From positions 553,787,763 to 553,851,762 of the forward strand of contig NC_058524.1 in the NCBI RefSeq assembly GCF_904849725.1: DNA of 64,000 nucleotides. Reading direction: 5' to 3'. The DNA comes from Hordeum vulgare subsp. vulgare (lineage: Eukaryota; Streptophyta; Magnoliopsida; Poales; Poaceae). Position 1 is the stretch's first letter; each line of letters starts with the position of its first letter. The position numbers and the translations under genes were made by a program. The notes below the pieces were generated by a model, which had not been told where the DNA came from, ran no database searches, and saw only the letters and a list, made by a program, of their open reading frames with translations. Of the stretch, positions 13,701 through 25,040 are shown one piece after another.

Positions 13701-15416
13701 GCAGAATGCTATCGAGGAAAGGTTTATGACGTTCTTCGACTCATATGATAATGTTGTCCGTCTCCTTGACATACTGAAGGATAGGAATCCCGACACTTAT
13801 GTTAACATACAACACACGAGGTTGGAGATTATACCATATTACAAGGTGTTGAAACGAGTATTCTTCTCTTTCGGTTTGTGCATCGAAGCTTTCCGACATT
13901 GTCCTCATGTGATGTTTGTGGATGGTACATTCCTGACTGGTCAGTACAAAGGGAAAATCCTTACTGCTATTGGTGTGGACGGGAACAACCAAATCATACC
14001 ACTAGGCATGGCATTTGTGGAGGGTGTGAACTTTCTGAGCTGGGTATGGTTCTTCCGACAAGTTAAAATTGCGATCGTGAAGGACCGACCAAACGTGTGT
14101 GTCATTCATGACAGACATCCTGGTGTATTAGAGGTCGTGAAGACACTAAGTAATCCAACAGCTCACGAGCCAACACCTTGGAAGGACTTGCAAAGCCGGT
14201 GGTGCATGCGCCATCTGGGTGCAATTTTTTTCTCACAGTTCAAGAACAAATGGTTGATGAACTTGTTCAAAAAGATATGCAAGAAGAATCAGCAGCGCAA
14301 ATACGAATTTATTTGGTCAAAACTAGATGAGTTTACTAAGAAGCAGGTCCTTGCTAGGAAGAAAATGGAAAAGACCATTTTAAATTAACATCACTCATCG
14401 CAGAGCTAGAGGAGCTAGTAGGTCTTTGTGACTTGCCAACAATTGACCCTCCTAATACGAAGAGATAGAAGGGCAGGGCAATAAAGAATTTTTCTGAGTA
14501 GACAGAGAAAGAGCCTCTAGTGAATTGGTCTTTACTGCATGACACCCATGGAGCCAGGTATGGCCACATGACAACCAATCTTGCATAGGTGTATAAATTT
14601 GTACCCAGAGGGAATAGAGCATTGCCACTTACAGCTATTGTGGAGGGTGTATTCCAAGGGACTCTGAGATATTTCAGAGAAAGGCACGAGTTAGAAAAGA
14701 AGCATATTGCAGTTAATCAAAACACACCTTATTGTAGCTGTGTCATGGAGTACATGGATCAGAAGATAAATAAAGCAAAAAAGCACACTGTCACACTCAT
14801 AGGTAATCAGAAAAGGAGGTATGAAGTTCAGCTTCCTATTGATGGTTTTGGTTCTCCAAATGAGGTGAAGATCCATGAGGTTAAAATTGGAACGAAATTT
14901 TATCCAACTTGTGAGTGTACATGCAACAAACCACAGTTGTTACACCTGCCTTGCTCACATGTGTTGGCTGCCTGTGGCCAGATTCAGCTAGACACTATCT
15001 CCTTCGTGTCTCCGTACTATTCAAAAGAGGCAGTACTCAATGCCTGGATAGGTGAGATGACATGGTTTAGAGTCATTGACAATTTCAACATGGTTAACGA
15101 TGGTGAGAGAGTATACTTCCCGGATCCTGGACTTCGGCGAATTAGCAGGGGCAGACGTAAGGTAAAGCGCATCCGAAATGATATGGACCAATCTGAAGCT
15201 GGTGGAGCAACCAGACAATGTTTTCTCTGCGCGGCTTATGGACATAGGATGAAATATTTCCCCCACCAAACAAAAGACGGTGCTTCCACATCGACGACTG
15301 CTTCCACATCAACGACTATGACAACAGTAGCAAGAGGTGGTCGTGGCAGTCGTGGTGGACGTGGCAGTCGAGGCCAAAGGGGTGGACGAGGAATAAATAA
15401 CTCAGAAGCTACATAA
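10768..15416 (+). pseudogene. MULE transposase (MURA/MuDR type), broken
   Basis: The gene product would cut and move the MULE through a DDE-type transposase. The start at 10768 (MSEFVNL) gives the longest matching frame. In order I see a MuDR-type N-terminal segment (FDTKKNLKYAVIRWAMS, near 11511), an intact stretch with the MULE transposase core (FVDGTFL near 13915, first catalytic Asp; IHDRHPG near 14105, second Asp region), a SWIM zinc finger (CECTCN..LPCSHVL, near 14911-14970), a C-terminal knuckle CFLCAAYGHRMKYF whose last expected Cys is Phe, and an RGG-rich tail. The gene is dead: stops at about 10873, 11335, 11476, 11677, 14467, 14499 and 14587, a frame change near 14350, and a 1.8-kb solo LTR inserted at 11755. 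Removing that insertion and one duplicate of CAACT restores the reading frame across the site, which confirms one ancestral gene. Confidence 0.88.
11755..13570 (+). mobile_element. Solo LTR, BARE1/Angela/WIS-like Copia, inside the MULE transposase gene
   Basis: An 1816-bp LTR begins TGTTGGAATTATGCCCTAGA and ends GTTCCCCAACA, flanked by the perfect duplication CAACT (11750-11754 and 13571-13575). A TATA box lies at 13092 (TATATATATGG). It shares the family structure of the LTR at 4868 but has many differences, so the two are separate insertions. Short direct GGGACGG repeats occur near 13370-13415. The open frame from 13504 that continues into the transposase starts inside this LTR. Confidence 0.93.
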
Positions 15417-15653
15417 TGTGTCGGCCTACGTTTTAATTTGTAATATGTCTGCACTATGTTTTAATGTGTACTATGTCGGACTATGTTTGCATTATGTTTT
15501 AATTTGTACTATGTCTGCACTATCTTTTAATTTGTACTATGTCTGCACTATCTTTTAATGTGTAATATGTGTACACTACGTTTTAATTTGTAATATGTCT
15601 GTACTATGTTTTAATTTGTAATATGTTTGCACTATTTTTAATTTGTAGTATCT
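15417..15653 (+). repeat. Tandem repeat of about 33 bp after the MULE transposase
   Basis: A unit of the form CTATGTCTGCACTATGTTTTAATTTGTA repeats with variation to the Gypsy insertion point at 15653 and resumes at 22383 (TATGTCTGCACTATG) for about one more unit. The split array independently shows where the Gypsy element landed. No coding capacity. Confidence 0.8.
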
Positions 15654-17255
15654 TGATACGTCTCAAACGTATCTATAACTTTTGATGGTTTCACGTTGTT
15701 ATCTTGTCAACTTTGGATGTTTTATATACCTTTTATATCTTTTTTGGGACTAACTTATTAATTCAGTGCCAAGTGCGAGTTCCTGTTTTTCTGTGTTTGT
15801 GACTCTTTTCAGATCTGATTTTGGAATGGAGTCCAAACGGAATAAAATCCCCGAAATAATTTTTTCCAGAACAGAAGAAGATCGGGGGACGTGAGGGCCA
15901 AGGCAGGGGGCCCACAGGGATCCCACAAGCCCTGTTGCCGCGGCCAGGGGGCTGCGGCAACCAGGCTTGTGGCCTCCCTCGCGCTCCCCTGCCCTAGCTC
16001 TTTGGCCTATAATTTCCCTAAAATCGCAGAAAAAATCAGGGCATCCACGAAAACACTTTTCAACCGCCGCAAACTTCCGTTTCCGCGAGATCTCATCTGG
16101 AGACCCTTCCCGGTGCCCTGCGGAGGGGACTTTGGAGTTGGAGGGCTTCTACATCAACATCATCGCCTCTCCAATGACTCGTGAGTATTCCACTTCAGAC
16201 CTACGGGTACGTACTTAGTAGCTAGATGGATTCTTCTCTCTCTTGGATCTTCAATACAAAGTTCTCCATGATCTTCATGGAGATCTAGCCGATGTAATCC
16301 TCTTTGGCGGTGTGTTTGTCGAGATTCGATGAATTTTGGATTTGTGATTAGATTATCTATGAATTATATTTGAGTCTTTGCTGATTTCTTATATGCATGA
16401 TTTGATATCCTTGTAAGTCTCTCCGAGACTTGGGTTTTGTTTGGCCAACTAGATCTATGATTCTTGCAATGGGAGAAGTGCTTGGTTTTGGGTTCATACC
16501 GTGTGGTGACCTTTCCCAGTGACAGAAGGGGCAGCAAGGCACGCATTGTGTTGTTGCCATCAAGGGTAACATGATGGGCTTTCATTATAGATTTGAGATT
16601 GTCCATCTACATCATGTCATCTTGCTTAAGGCGTTACTCTGTTCTTTTGAACTTAATACACTAGATTCATGCTGGATAGCGGTCAAGGTGTGGAGTAATA
16701 GTAGTAGATGCAGAAAGTATCGGTCTACTTGTTTTGGACGTGATGCCTATAGATATAATCATTGCCTTAGATAATGTCACGACTTTGCGCGGTTCTATCA
16801 ATTGCTCGACATTAATTCGTTCACCCACCGTCTACTTGCTTTCATGAGAGAAGCCACTAGTGAACACTACGGCCCCGGGTCTATTCAGAACTATCGTTTC
16901 CACTTTCACTTTCACTTTGCTTTGTTTACTCTTTGCTTTCAGTTCTCACTTTGCAAACAATCTATAAGGGATTGATAACCCCTTCATAGCGTTGGGTGCA
17001 AGCTCTTTGTGTTTGTGCAGGTACTTGTGACTTGAACGCTCCTCCTACTAGATTGATACCTTGGTTCTCAAACTGAGGGAAATACTTACCGCCGCTGTGC
17101 TAGATCACCCTTTCCTCTTCAAGGGAACACCAATGCAAGGCTCCAAGGCCGTGGGGAAATCCTTTGCATATTTGCCAAGGAAGCCCCTATAGGCGTAGCC
17201 GTAGCAGCAGGATTCCTAGCGCCGTTGCCAGGGAAGGTCTGTTGTCGCAGTAGCA
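15654..17255 (+). repeat. 5' LTR of Gypsy copy C
   Basis: The LTR runs from TGATACGTCTCAAACG to TTGTCGCAGTAGCA. A promoter-like GGCCTATAATTTCC box sits near 16003, one base off the CCTATAAATTCC seen in the partner LTR near 21132. The LTR matches 20779-22382 with scattered small differences. Confidence 0.88.
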
Positions 17256-17265
17256 GAAGGATTTC

Positions 17266-17283
17266 TGGTGCCGTTGCCGGGGA
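17266..17283 (+). other. Primer binding site of Gypsy copy C (tRNA-Asp type)
   Basis: TGGTGCCGTTGCCGGGGA lies 10 bases after the 5' LTR. It matches the complement of the plant tRNA-Asp 3' end except for one base (T for C at position 4). The same motif, also changed, is at 63509 in the right-hand element. Confidence 0.7.
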
Positions 17284-17503
17284 GGAGAGATCAAGTCAAG
17301 ATCTATCCAAGTAGGTGTCACAAACTCATCTCTTGCATTTACCTTTTTTGCCAGTTGCCTCTTGTTTTCCTCTCCCCCACTTCACCAATTTGCCTTTTTT
17401 GTTTGCCTTTTTCATTCGCCCTTCCTTTTGCTTTCCTTTGCTTTGCTTGTGTGCTATGTGCCTTCAATATGCTTGCAACTTCGCTTGCTGAAAATCTAGT
17501 GAT

Positions 17504-18208
17504 ATGGATCCTCATCCACTTGCTAATCTCTTTAAGAGATCCACTTATGTTGATCCAATTGCTAGTGAGTTGAGTGCACTTGACTATCTTTATGGAGTTT
17601 TGCTTGAGATGCGTGAATCTGGAAATTGTGAAGAAGAAATTTATGAAGTGATTCACGAGGGCTCCTTGGATGAAAAGCATGATTGCAATGGTTTCATTAT
17701 AAATTCTATTAGTGACATTCATGCTAAAAATATGCAAAACCCTAAGCTTGGGGATGCTAGTTTTGCTATGTCCACTACTTGTTGCAATGATCATGAGTGG
17801 GGTGATGATTTTTCTTATGATCTTGTAAATTTGTTTAAGCCTCATGAAGAGTACGATATTTGCAACAATATTGAAAGTGGGATTGGAGAAGTCGTGACTT
17901 TATTTAATGATAATCCCACTATTTTTGAAGAGCGTCAACTTTGCATGCATGTGGATCATGAAAAGAATATACTATGTGATAGCTATATCGTTGAATTCGA
18001 ATATGATCCCACATGTAATGAGAGAGGAAAATATGGTGGTAGAAAGTTTCATGTTACTAAACCACCTCTCGTGATGTTGAGATTGCTCTTGTCTCTTTCT
18101 TCTTCCTTTCATATGGCAGCTATTGGTTGTCTTGGCAATTTGTTTTCCTATAAAATGCCTATGCATAGGAAGTATGTTAGACTTAGATGTGATTTTCACA
18201 TGCTTTAG
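17504..18208 (+). CDS. Unknown 234-residue protein of the non-autonomous Gypsy element
   Basis: This is the only substantial open frame in the interior, starting MDPHPLANLF 248 bases after the 5' LTR. I do not recognise a domain: there is no CCHC knuckle, no protease DTG/DSG triad and no reverse-transcriptase motif. The protein is acidic in its first two thirds, with many His and Cys residues (for example in TTCCNDHEWGDD and NIESGIGEV stretches), and more hydrophobic and basic near the end (residues about 190-225). Position suggests a relic or replacement of gag. Its frame is intact while copies A and B have lost or lack it. It may be a real element protein or a neutral leftover; the intact length over 700 bp argues mildly for a recently coding sequence. 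Confidence 0.5.
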   Translation: MDPHPLANLFKRSTYVDPIASELSALDYLYGVLLEMRESGNCEEEIYEVIHEGSLDEKHDCNGFIINSISDIHAKNMQNPKLGDASFAMSTTCCNDHEWGDDFSYDLVNLFKPHEEYDICNNIESGIGEVVTLFNDNPTIFEERQLCMHVDHEKNILCDSYIVEFEYDPTCNERGKYGGRKFHVTKPPLVMLRLLLSLSSSFHMAAIGCLGNLFSYKMPMHRKYVRLRCDFHML

Positions 18209-20778
18209 GATGCTCTCGTTGTGCTTAAATTCTTGTCTTTTGTGAGAGCATCATTCAATGCCTAGCTAGGGGCGTTAAACAATAGCGCTTGTTGGGAGGC
18301 AACCCAACGAATCTATCCTTTTTCTTTCTGTTTTGTGTTTTCCACACTTTAATAATTCTGTTATGATTGTGTTTTTTGTGTTTCTTTTGCGTTTGTGCCA
18401 AGTAAAACCGTTATGATTAGTCTTGGGGATGATCGTTTGGTCATGCTGGAAAAGACAGAAATTTTATGCTCACGAAAAGAATTTTCACTTTTTTTCTGTA
18501 AGAGATTTTGAGTTGATTATTTTTGCTGCTGATTTATACAGATATTATTCAGACTTTCGTAATTTTTAAGAATTGTTGAAGTACCAGAAGTATACAAAGT
18601 ATACAGATTGCTACAGAGTGGTCTGCTATTAACAGATTCTGTTTTTGTTGAGTTGGTTTCTTATTTTGATGAAACTATGGTTAGTATCGGGGGGAATTAG
18701 CCATGGAAGATAGAAAATAAAGTAACCCAACATCAACATAAGTAGAATTTAAGTTTGCTACAGTACCTAAGGAAGTGGTGGTTTGCTTTCTTATATTAAT
18801 GTTATCACGAGTTTCTGTTTAAGTTTCGTGTTGTGAAGTTTTCAAGTTTTGGGTGCAGTTCTTATGGACAAAGAGATAAAGAGTGGCAAGAGCTCAAGCT
18901 TGGGGATGGACAGGGCACCCCAAGTTGATTCAAGGATGCCGTAAAATCCTAAGCTTGGGGATGCCCTGGGAAGGCATCCCCTCTTTCGTCTTCAATCCAT
19001 CGGTAGCGTTACTTGGGGCTATATTTTTATTCACCACATGTTATGTGTTTTGCTTGGAGCGTCTTGTATCGTAGGAGTCTTTTATTTTTGCTGTGTCACA
19101 ATCTTCCTTGCTGCACACCTAGAGAGAGAGACATGCACTCACCGTGATTTTGTCGAGCTTCACTTATATCCTTTGGTTAGACAATTCAGCTCACATGTGC
19201 TTCACTTATATCTTTTGAGCTAGTTGATTTTGCTCTATGTGCTTCACTTATATCTTTTAGAGCACGGAAGCGCGTGGCTTGGTAGTTGATCTATGATATG
19301 ATATTAGTCTCAAAAGGGGTAGTTATCCAAAGGGATATGAAAACTTCCACCTTCATGTGCATTGAATAGTTAGAGAAGTTTGATTCATCTCACTTAGTTT
19401 TGAGTTGTGGTTGTGGTAATATTGAAGTTATATTAGTAAGGTGTTGTGGATCTAGAAATACTTGTGTTGAAGTTAGTGGTTCCCGTAGCATGCACGTATG
19501 GTGAACCGCTATGTGATGAAGTCTGAGCATGATTAGTCTATTGATTATCATCCTTTGTGTGGCGGTCGAGATCGCGCGATGGTTTATACCTACCAACCCT
19601 TCCCCTAGGAGTATGCGTTGAATGCTTTGTTTCGTTTACTAATAAAACTTTTGCAACAATTATATGAGTTCTTCATGACTAATTATGAGTCCATGGTTTA
19701 GATGCACTTTCACCTTCCACAATCACTATCTTCTTTAGTGTCGTGCAACTTTCGCCGGTGCACAAAACCCACCATTAGCTTCCCTCAAAACAGCCACCAT
19801 ACCTACCTACTATGGCTTTTTCAAAGCCATTCCGAGATATATTGCCATGCAACTACCACCATGACATGTGCCACCACTTCTACATTGCCATTGAATGATC
19901 ATAAGATAGCTAGCATGATGTTCCCATTGATGTCTATGCCATGCTAGATCATTGTCACGGTACACTACCGAAGGCATTCCATATAGAGTCATCATTGCTC
20001 TAAGTTTTGAGTTGGAAGTGTGATGATCATAATTGATGGATCATTGTCCCATGTGAGGAAATAAAAGAGGCCAAAGATGCCCACCAAAATAAATAAATAT
20101 ATATATAAGAGGCCAAAGAGCCCACAAAAAAATGAGAGAAAAAGAGAGAAGGGATAATGCTACCACCTTTCCACACTTGTGCATATTAAGCACCATGATC
20201 TTCATGATTGAGAATCTCTCGTTTTGTCTCCACCATATAGCTAGTGGGAAATGTTCATTATATAACTTGGCTTGTATATTGATGAGCATCTCCATAGCAC
20301 ATTGATATGCCTAGTCAACGTGACCATCTTCTCCTTGTTTGTCTTACAACCTCCACCACACTCCACACCACTTATAGTGCTAAAACCATGGCTCACGCTC
20401 ATGTATTGCGTGAGAGTTGAAAAGGTTTGAGAAAGTAAAGGTGTGAAAACAATTACATGGCCAATATCGAGGTTGTGCATGATTTAAATTCGTTGTGCAA
20501 GGATGATGGAGCATAGCCAAACTATATGTTTTTCTAGGGATAACTTTCTTTTGGCCTTGTTATTTTTAAAGTTCATGATTACCTTGCTAGTTTGCTTGAA
20601 GTATTATTGTCTCCACATCAATAGCAAACTATTGTTTTGAATCTAATGGATCTGAACATTCACGTCACATAAGAGGAGTTACAAAGGACATCTATGCTAG
20701 GTAGCATGAAACCATCAAAAAATCATTCTTTATCACGTCCCTACTCGAGGACGAGCAGGAGTTAAGCTTGGGGATGCT
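18209..20778 (+). other. Non-coding 3' interior of Gypsy copy C
   Basis: No gene. The region is collinear with 1-2692 and, reversed, with 7441-9905. It includes a GGGCGTTAAACAATAGCGC block near 18264, oligo-T and GAGAGAGAC stretches, and ends in the polypurine tract CAGGAGTTAAGCTTGGGGATGC region at about 20756-20778, next to the 3' LTR. Confidence 0.75.
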
Positions 20779-22382
20779 TGATACGTCTCAAACGTATCTA
20801 TAATCTTTGATGGTTTCACGCTGTTATCTTGTGAACTTTGGATGTTTTATATACCTTTTATATCTTTTTGGGGACTAACTTATTAATTCAGTGCCAATTG
20901 CCAGTTCCTGTTTTTCTGTGTTTTTGACTCTTTTCAGATCTGATTTTGGAACGGAGTCCAAATGGAATAAAATCCCCGAAATAAATTTTTCCAGAACAGA
21001 AGAAGATCGGGGGACGTGAGGACCAAGGCAGGGGGGCCACAGGGAGCCCACAAGCCCTGTTGTCCCGGCCAGGGGGGCCCGCGGCAACCAGGCTTGTGGC
21101 CTCCCTCGCGCTGCCCTGCCCTAGCTCTTTGGCCTATAAATTCCCTAAAATCGCAGAAAAATCAGGGCATCCAAGAAAATACTTTTCCGCCGCCGCAAGC
21201 TTCCGTTTCCGGGAGATCTCATCTGGAGACCCTTCCCGGTGCCCTGCCGGAGGGGACTTTGGAGTTGGAGGGCTTCTACATCAACATCATCGCCTCTCCA
21301 ATGACTCGTGAGTAGTCCACTTCAGACCTACGGGTCCGTAGTTAGTAGCTAGATGGCTTCTTCTCTCTCTTGGATCTTCAATACAAAGTTCCCCATGATC
21401 TTCATGGAGATCTATCCGATGTAATCCTCTTTGGCGGTGTGTTTGTCGAGATCCGATGAATTGTGGATTTGTGATCAGATTATCTATGAATTATATTTGA
21501 GTCTTTGCTGATTTCTTATATGCATGATTTGATATCCTTGTAAGTTTCTCCGAGTCTTGGGTTTTGTTTGGCCAACTAGATCTATGATTCTTGCAATGGG
21601 AGAAGTGTTTGGTTTTGGGTTCATACCGTGTGGTAACCTTTCCCAGTGACAGAAGGGGCAGCAAGGCACGCATCGTGTTGTTGCCATCAAGGGTAACAAG
21701 ATGGGCTTTCATCATAGATTTGAGATTGTCCATCTACATCATGTCATCTTGCTTAAGGCGTTACTCTGTTCTTTTGAACTTAATACACTAGATGCATGCT
21801 AGATAGCGGTCGACGTGTGGAGTAATAGTAGTAGATGCAGAAAGTATCGGTCTACTTGTTTTGGACGTGATGCGTGTAGATATAATCATTGCATTAGATA
21901 ACGTCACGACTTTGCGCGGTTCTATCAATTGCTCGACAGTAATTCGTTCACCCACCGTCTACTTGCTTTCATGAGAGAAGCCACTAGTGAACACTACGGC
22001 CCCGGGTCTATTCACAACTACCGTTTCCACTTTAACTTTTACTTTGCTTTGTTTACTCTTTGCTTTCAGTTCTCACCTTGCAAACAATCTATAAGGGATA
22101 GACAACCCCTTCATAGCATTGGGTGCAAGCTCTTTGTGTTTGTGCAGGTACTTGTAACTTGAACGCTCCTCCTACTGGATTGATACCTGGGTTCTCAAAC
22201 TGAGGGAAATACTTACCGCCGCTGTGCTACATCACCCTTTCCTCTTCAAGGGAACACCAACGCAAGGCTCCAAGGCCGCGGGGAAATCCTTTGCATATTT
22301 GCCAAGGAAGTCCCTATAGGCGTAGCCGTAGCAGCAGGATTCCTGGCACCGTTTCCAGGGAAGGTCTGTTGTCGCAGTAGCA
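20779..22382 (+). repeat. 3' LTR of Gypsy copy C
   Basis: The LTR runs from TGATACGTCTCAAACG to GTCGCAGTAGCA and is collinear with the 5' LTR. The closeness of the two LTRs points to a younger insertion than the MULE it sits in. Confidence 0.88.
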
Positions 22383-22464
22383 TATGTCTGCACTATGTTT
22401 TAATTTGTAATATGTATGCACTATGTATGCATGAGCTTAGTGAAAAAACATAATTACTCATACT

Positions 22465-22620
22465 GCTGGATAATTCTGCTGGATAATTCAATACAAATTC
22501 TAGTACTGGATAGTTCAACTACTGGATAGTTCGATACTACTGGATAGTTCTACTGGATAATTCAATAAAAATTCTAGTACTGGATAGTTCTACTACTGGA
22601 TAGTTCAATACAAATTCAAC
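22465..22620 (+). repeat. Short tandem repeat, CTACTGGATAGTTC unit
   Basis: About nine imperfect copies of a 12-25 bp unit built on TACTGGATAGTTC / CTGGATAATTCAATA occur just downstream of the minus-strand accessory gene of the MULE, where they would lie in its 3' untranslated region. Confidence 0.75.
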
Positions 22621-22630
22621 CATTACATAC

Positions 22631-23497
22631 TTAAAATTCATCACAGATCTCCTTCAACTTCTTGACCTTATCCTTATAGCCATGGTTCTGTTTCATCATA
22701 TCAGAAATGATGCACTCCAGCTTTTTCTTCTCTTCCTTCATTTGTTCTCTCTCTAGCACAAGATGGTCCCTCTCCTTCTCTGCCTTCGCCCTGAGTACAT
22801 GATGTAGATTGGCGGAAGAATGATGTGCCAACTTCTTCTTCTCAATCTCCTCTTTCAGATCACTGATAGCCAACCTAGCACTGCCAAGCTGATTAATAGC
22901 CTCCTCCTTGTCAGCGACCTTTTTTGTAAAATCATGTTTGAAAAATCGAAGCTCTTCCTCCATCTTCCTCTTTTCTTCACGCAGCTTCAGATTTTTTCTG
23001 ATTCTGTCCTTGTTTTCTTTTTCATGCATTCTCCACAATTGACCTATGCAAAACTGCATCTGACCAGTCAGGGTCTATCCACTCCAGATAGCAACACTTT
23101 TCTTCTGTCTAAAATTCAAAAAAAAATCAATGATTAACATACATGAAATTGAGTGGAGCAGAAAACTAACTAAGGTTAACTAATCACAGTGCAACATACC
23201 TTCTCCTTTGCACAAGCAAGAAAACGTCGGCCAGTGTCAGTAGATTAAAATGCAACTTGTCTGAGGCAAGGCTCTAGATGCATACAGCGAGAAGATAATT
23301 CATGATCAATGACACTCCATTCATAGCATGGGATAGTCCTAGGAAGCTAAAAACAAAAGACACCGAACTGTTATGAAATCCCGAAATGAAGAACCCTAAA
23401 CCTACCCGTAAATGCTGGAAACCCGAAATTAATGTACCTCGCTAGTCACACTATCGTCATCCCAAGAAGAGTTTGATCCCTCGCTCCAAGAAACCAT
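22631..23497 (-). pseudogene. MULE-carried coiled-coil accessory gene (GRF zinc-finger-like N-terminus), degenerate
   Basis: The last exon (about 23110 down to 22631) encodes a long Lys/Glu-rich coiled coil, from about KENKDRIRKNLKLREEK to the stop, with heptad-like spacing and almost no Pro or Gly. Upstream on the same strand I see a start at 23497 (MVSWSEGSNSSWDDD), a GT-AG intron near 23438-23350, and a middle exon with ESxDTGRRFLACA-like text (TDTGRRFLACAK) followed after a further intron by KCCYLEWIDPDW. That pattern of Cys and aromatic residues resembles the GRF zinc finger in proteins common beside grass MULE transposases. A TAA stop in the middle exon (near 23250) and a frame change near 23030 break it. 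It lies inside the TIRs on the opposite strand to the transposase. The GRF assignment is an inference from motif spacing. Confidence 0.6.
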
Positions 23498-23867
23498 GGC
23501 AAATTAATTGGCAGAACTAAATCTATCGGAGAACCTAAATATATTTAAACAAGTTAGCTAGCAGACTTAAATATATCTACATTGAGAACCTAAAAATATT
23601 TAAACAACTTAACCCGCAGACTTAAATATATCTATATCTACCGCAGAACCTAAAATATATTTGAACTAATTAATTGACAGACCTAAAATATATCCAAATC
23701 TATTGGACAACCTAAAAAATACTTAATTGAGTCACCTAAATATATCCAAATCTATCGGAGCATACGGGAACGATTGTTGAATTTTACCCTTGAAGTGTGC
23801 GAAGAAACGACGAACGACCATCACCACCTTTAGCCACACCTTCACCTCCACCTACACCACCACCACC

Positions 23868-24363
23868 ACCACTTGTGTCCCCTTCTTCAGTCCTCTTCAC
23901 CTTTCCTTCCTCTCCACCACACCACCTCCTCACCATCCACACCTCCACCACCCCACCACCATGGTATAAAATGAGACTGTAGGCCGGTGGAGATGGGTAG
24001 AATCTATTGATTCGGCGGATGAATAAGAAAATGCGTGGAGGATGGAGGAGATCGGAGGGGGGGCAAAATGAGGAAAGAGAAACGAGAGAGAGAAGAGGAA
24101 CCAACAAATGAGGAGGAAGATGGCTCGGCCGACCTTATCCAGGGGCTCTTCGGCCTCCTGAAGGCCGACGGGCCCTCTTCGGCCAACCCCGATAGGTGGC
24201 TCTTCCGCCACCCGCAGGCCGACAGGCCCACTTCAGCCTTCCACAGGCTGACAGGTGCCCCGTCGGCCCACCAGAGGCTGACGGGGTGTTAGTTTTGACA
24301 TTTTAATAAATGTACATATGCTTTTCGAATTTATTATAAAATATGTAGTAGTTTAAAAAAATC
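23868..24363 (-). repeat. MULE right terminal inverted repeat
   Basis: Reverse complement of 10106-10640 with small differences. The outermost base differs (G here on the minus strand, C on the left) and the T-run is one or two bases different. The block of GGCCGA/TCGGCC words is at about 24125-24290. Confidence 0.85.
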
Positions 24364-24372
24364 CACATTGAC

Positions 24373-24667
24373 GGTTATAATAGCGATCCGGATCATATGA
24401 CACTTGTACGTGCATGTGCAGGCTGGGTCATTTTGGTGACACCGCCTCCTTATGTGTAAAAATGACACCTTCCATGACCACCACCATGGCGATGGTACGA
24501 ATTCTAGCCTGGTATGATTTGTCAAACGAATCCTTCTTCTTTTGACAGTCCTCTGTGTCCGTAGCTTATGTGTCATGTAGCTGCCGGCGTGATAACTGAC
24601 ATTAATCTCTATAGTAAGTGCATCTACAATTAAACCCTTTAAGGCCCTATTTCTTTAAGAAGTCCTT
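24373..24667. other. Non-coding spacer between MULE and the MITE/CACTA
   Basis: No gene recognised. It contains a duplicated word (AAGGCCCTATTTCTTTAA at about 24642 and 24672) that repeats the left end of the MITE that follows. Confidence 0.4.
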
Positions 24668-24744
24668 CTTTAAGGCCCTATTTCTTTAAAAAGTCCTAAG
24701 ATTTTTTTAGCTCAACACTAGTAGAAAACAGGGCATTGAGCCAA

Positions 24745-25040
24745 CCACATTGGACCCGGATTGGATATAAACCGGTTCTAAAGGGTCTGTCCGCTGGGCC
24801 CCCTCCCTGCAGCAAATGGCCGCAAGGCCTTTAGGACCGGTTTGTAACACAAACTGGTCCTAAAGGTTTTTGGACCGTTTGCTGTAGGGAGGGGGGCCCA
24901 GTGGACAGACCCTTTAGAACCGGTTTGTATCACAGACCGGTGCTAAAGGTTTTCTCATTTTTGCAGCAACTGCGGGGCCCCGCTGTCAGACCCTTTAGCA
25001 CCGGTTTTTGACACAAGCCGGTCCTAAAGCCCTCCTCTCC
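24745..25040 (+). repeat. CACTA left subterminal repeats
   Basis: Inverted and direct copies of ACCGGTTCTAAAGGGTCTG, TTTAGGACCGGTTTGTAAC and CCTTTAGCACCGGTTTTTG occur at about 24770, 24830, 24858, 24908, 24935 and 24998. Such motifs are where the element's TNPA-type protein binds in En/Spm; that role is inferred from family knowledge. Confidence 0.8.

Larger units (their letters stand above)
15654..22382 (+). mobile_element. Complete non-autonomous Gypsy element (Athila lineage), copy C
   Basis: Two near-identical LTRs (15654-17255 and 20779-22382) enclose a 3.5-kb interior. The flanks read TATCT (15649-15653) and TATGT (22383-22387), a 5-bp duplication with one change. The primer binding site is complementary to the 3' end of tRNA-Asp, as in Athila elements. 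No gag, protease, reverse transcriptase or integrase is present; the one long frame is unrelated to these, so the element depended on another copy for movement. It lies in the tandem repeat behind the MULE transposase gene. Confidence 0.88.
10106..24363 (+). mobile_element. Mutator-like element (MULE) with nested insertions
   Basis: The element is bounded by a perfect 9-bp target duplication, CACATTGAC, at 10097-10105 and 24364-24372, the length expected for Mutator elements. Its ends are long terminal inverted repeats of about 0.5 kb. Inside are a broken MURA-type transposase gene (10768-15416), a minus-strand coiled-coil accessory gene (22631-23497), a Copia solo LTR (11755-13570) and a complete Gypsy element (15654-22382). 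Subtracting the two insertions leaves roughly 5.7 kb of original MULE. Autonomy is lost because the transposase gene has stops and insertions. Confidence 0.9.
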
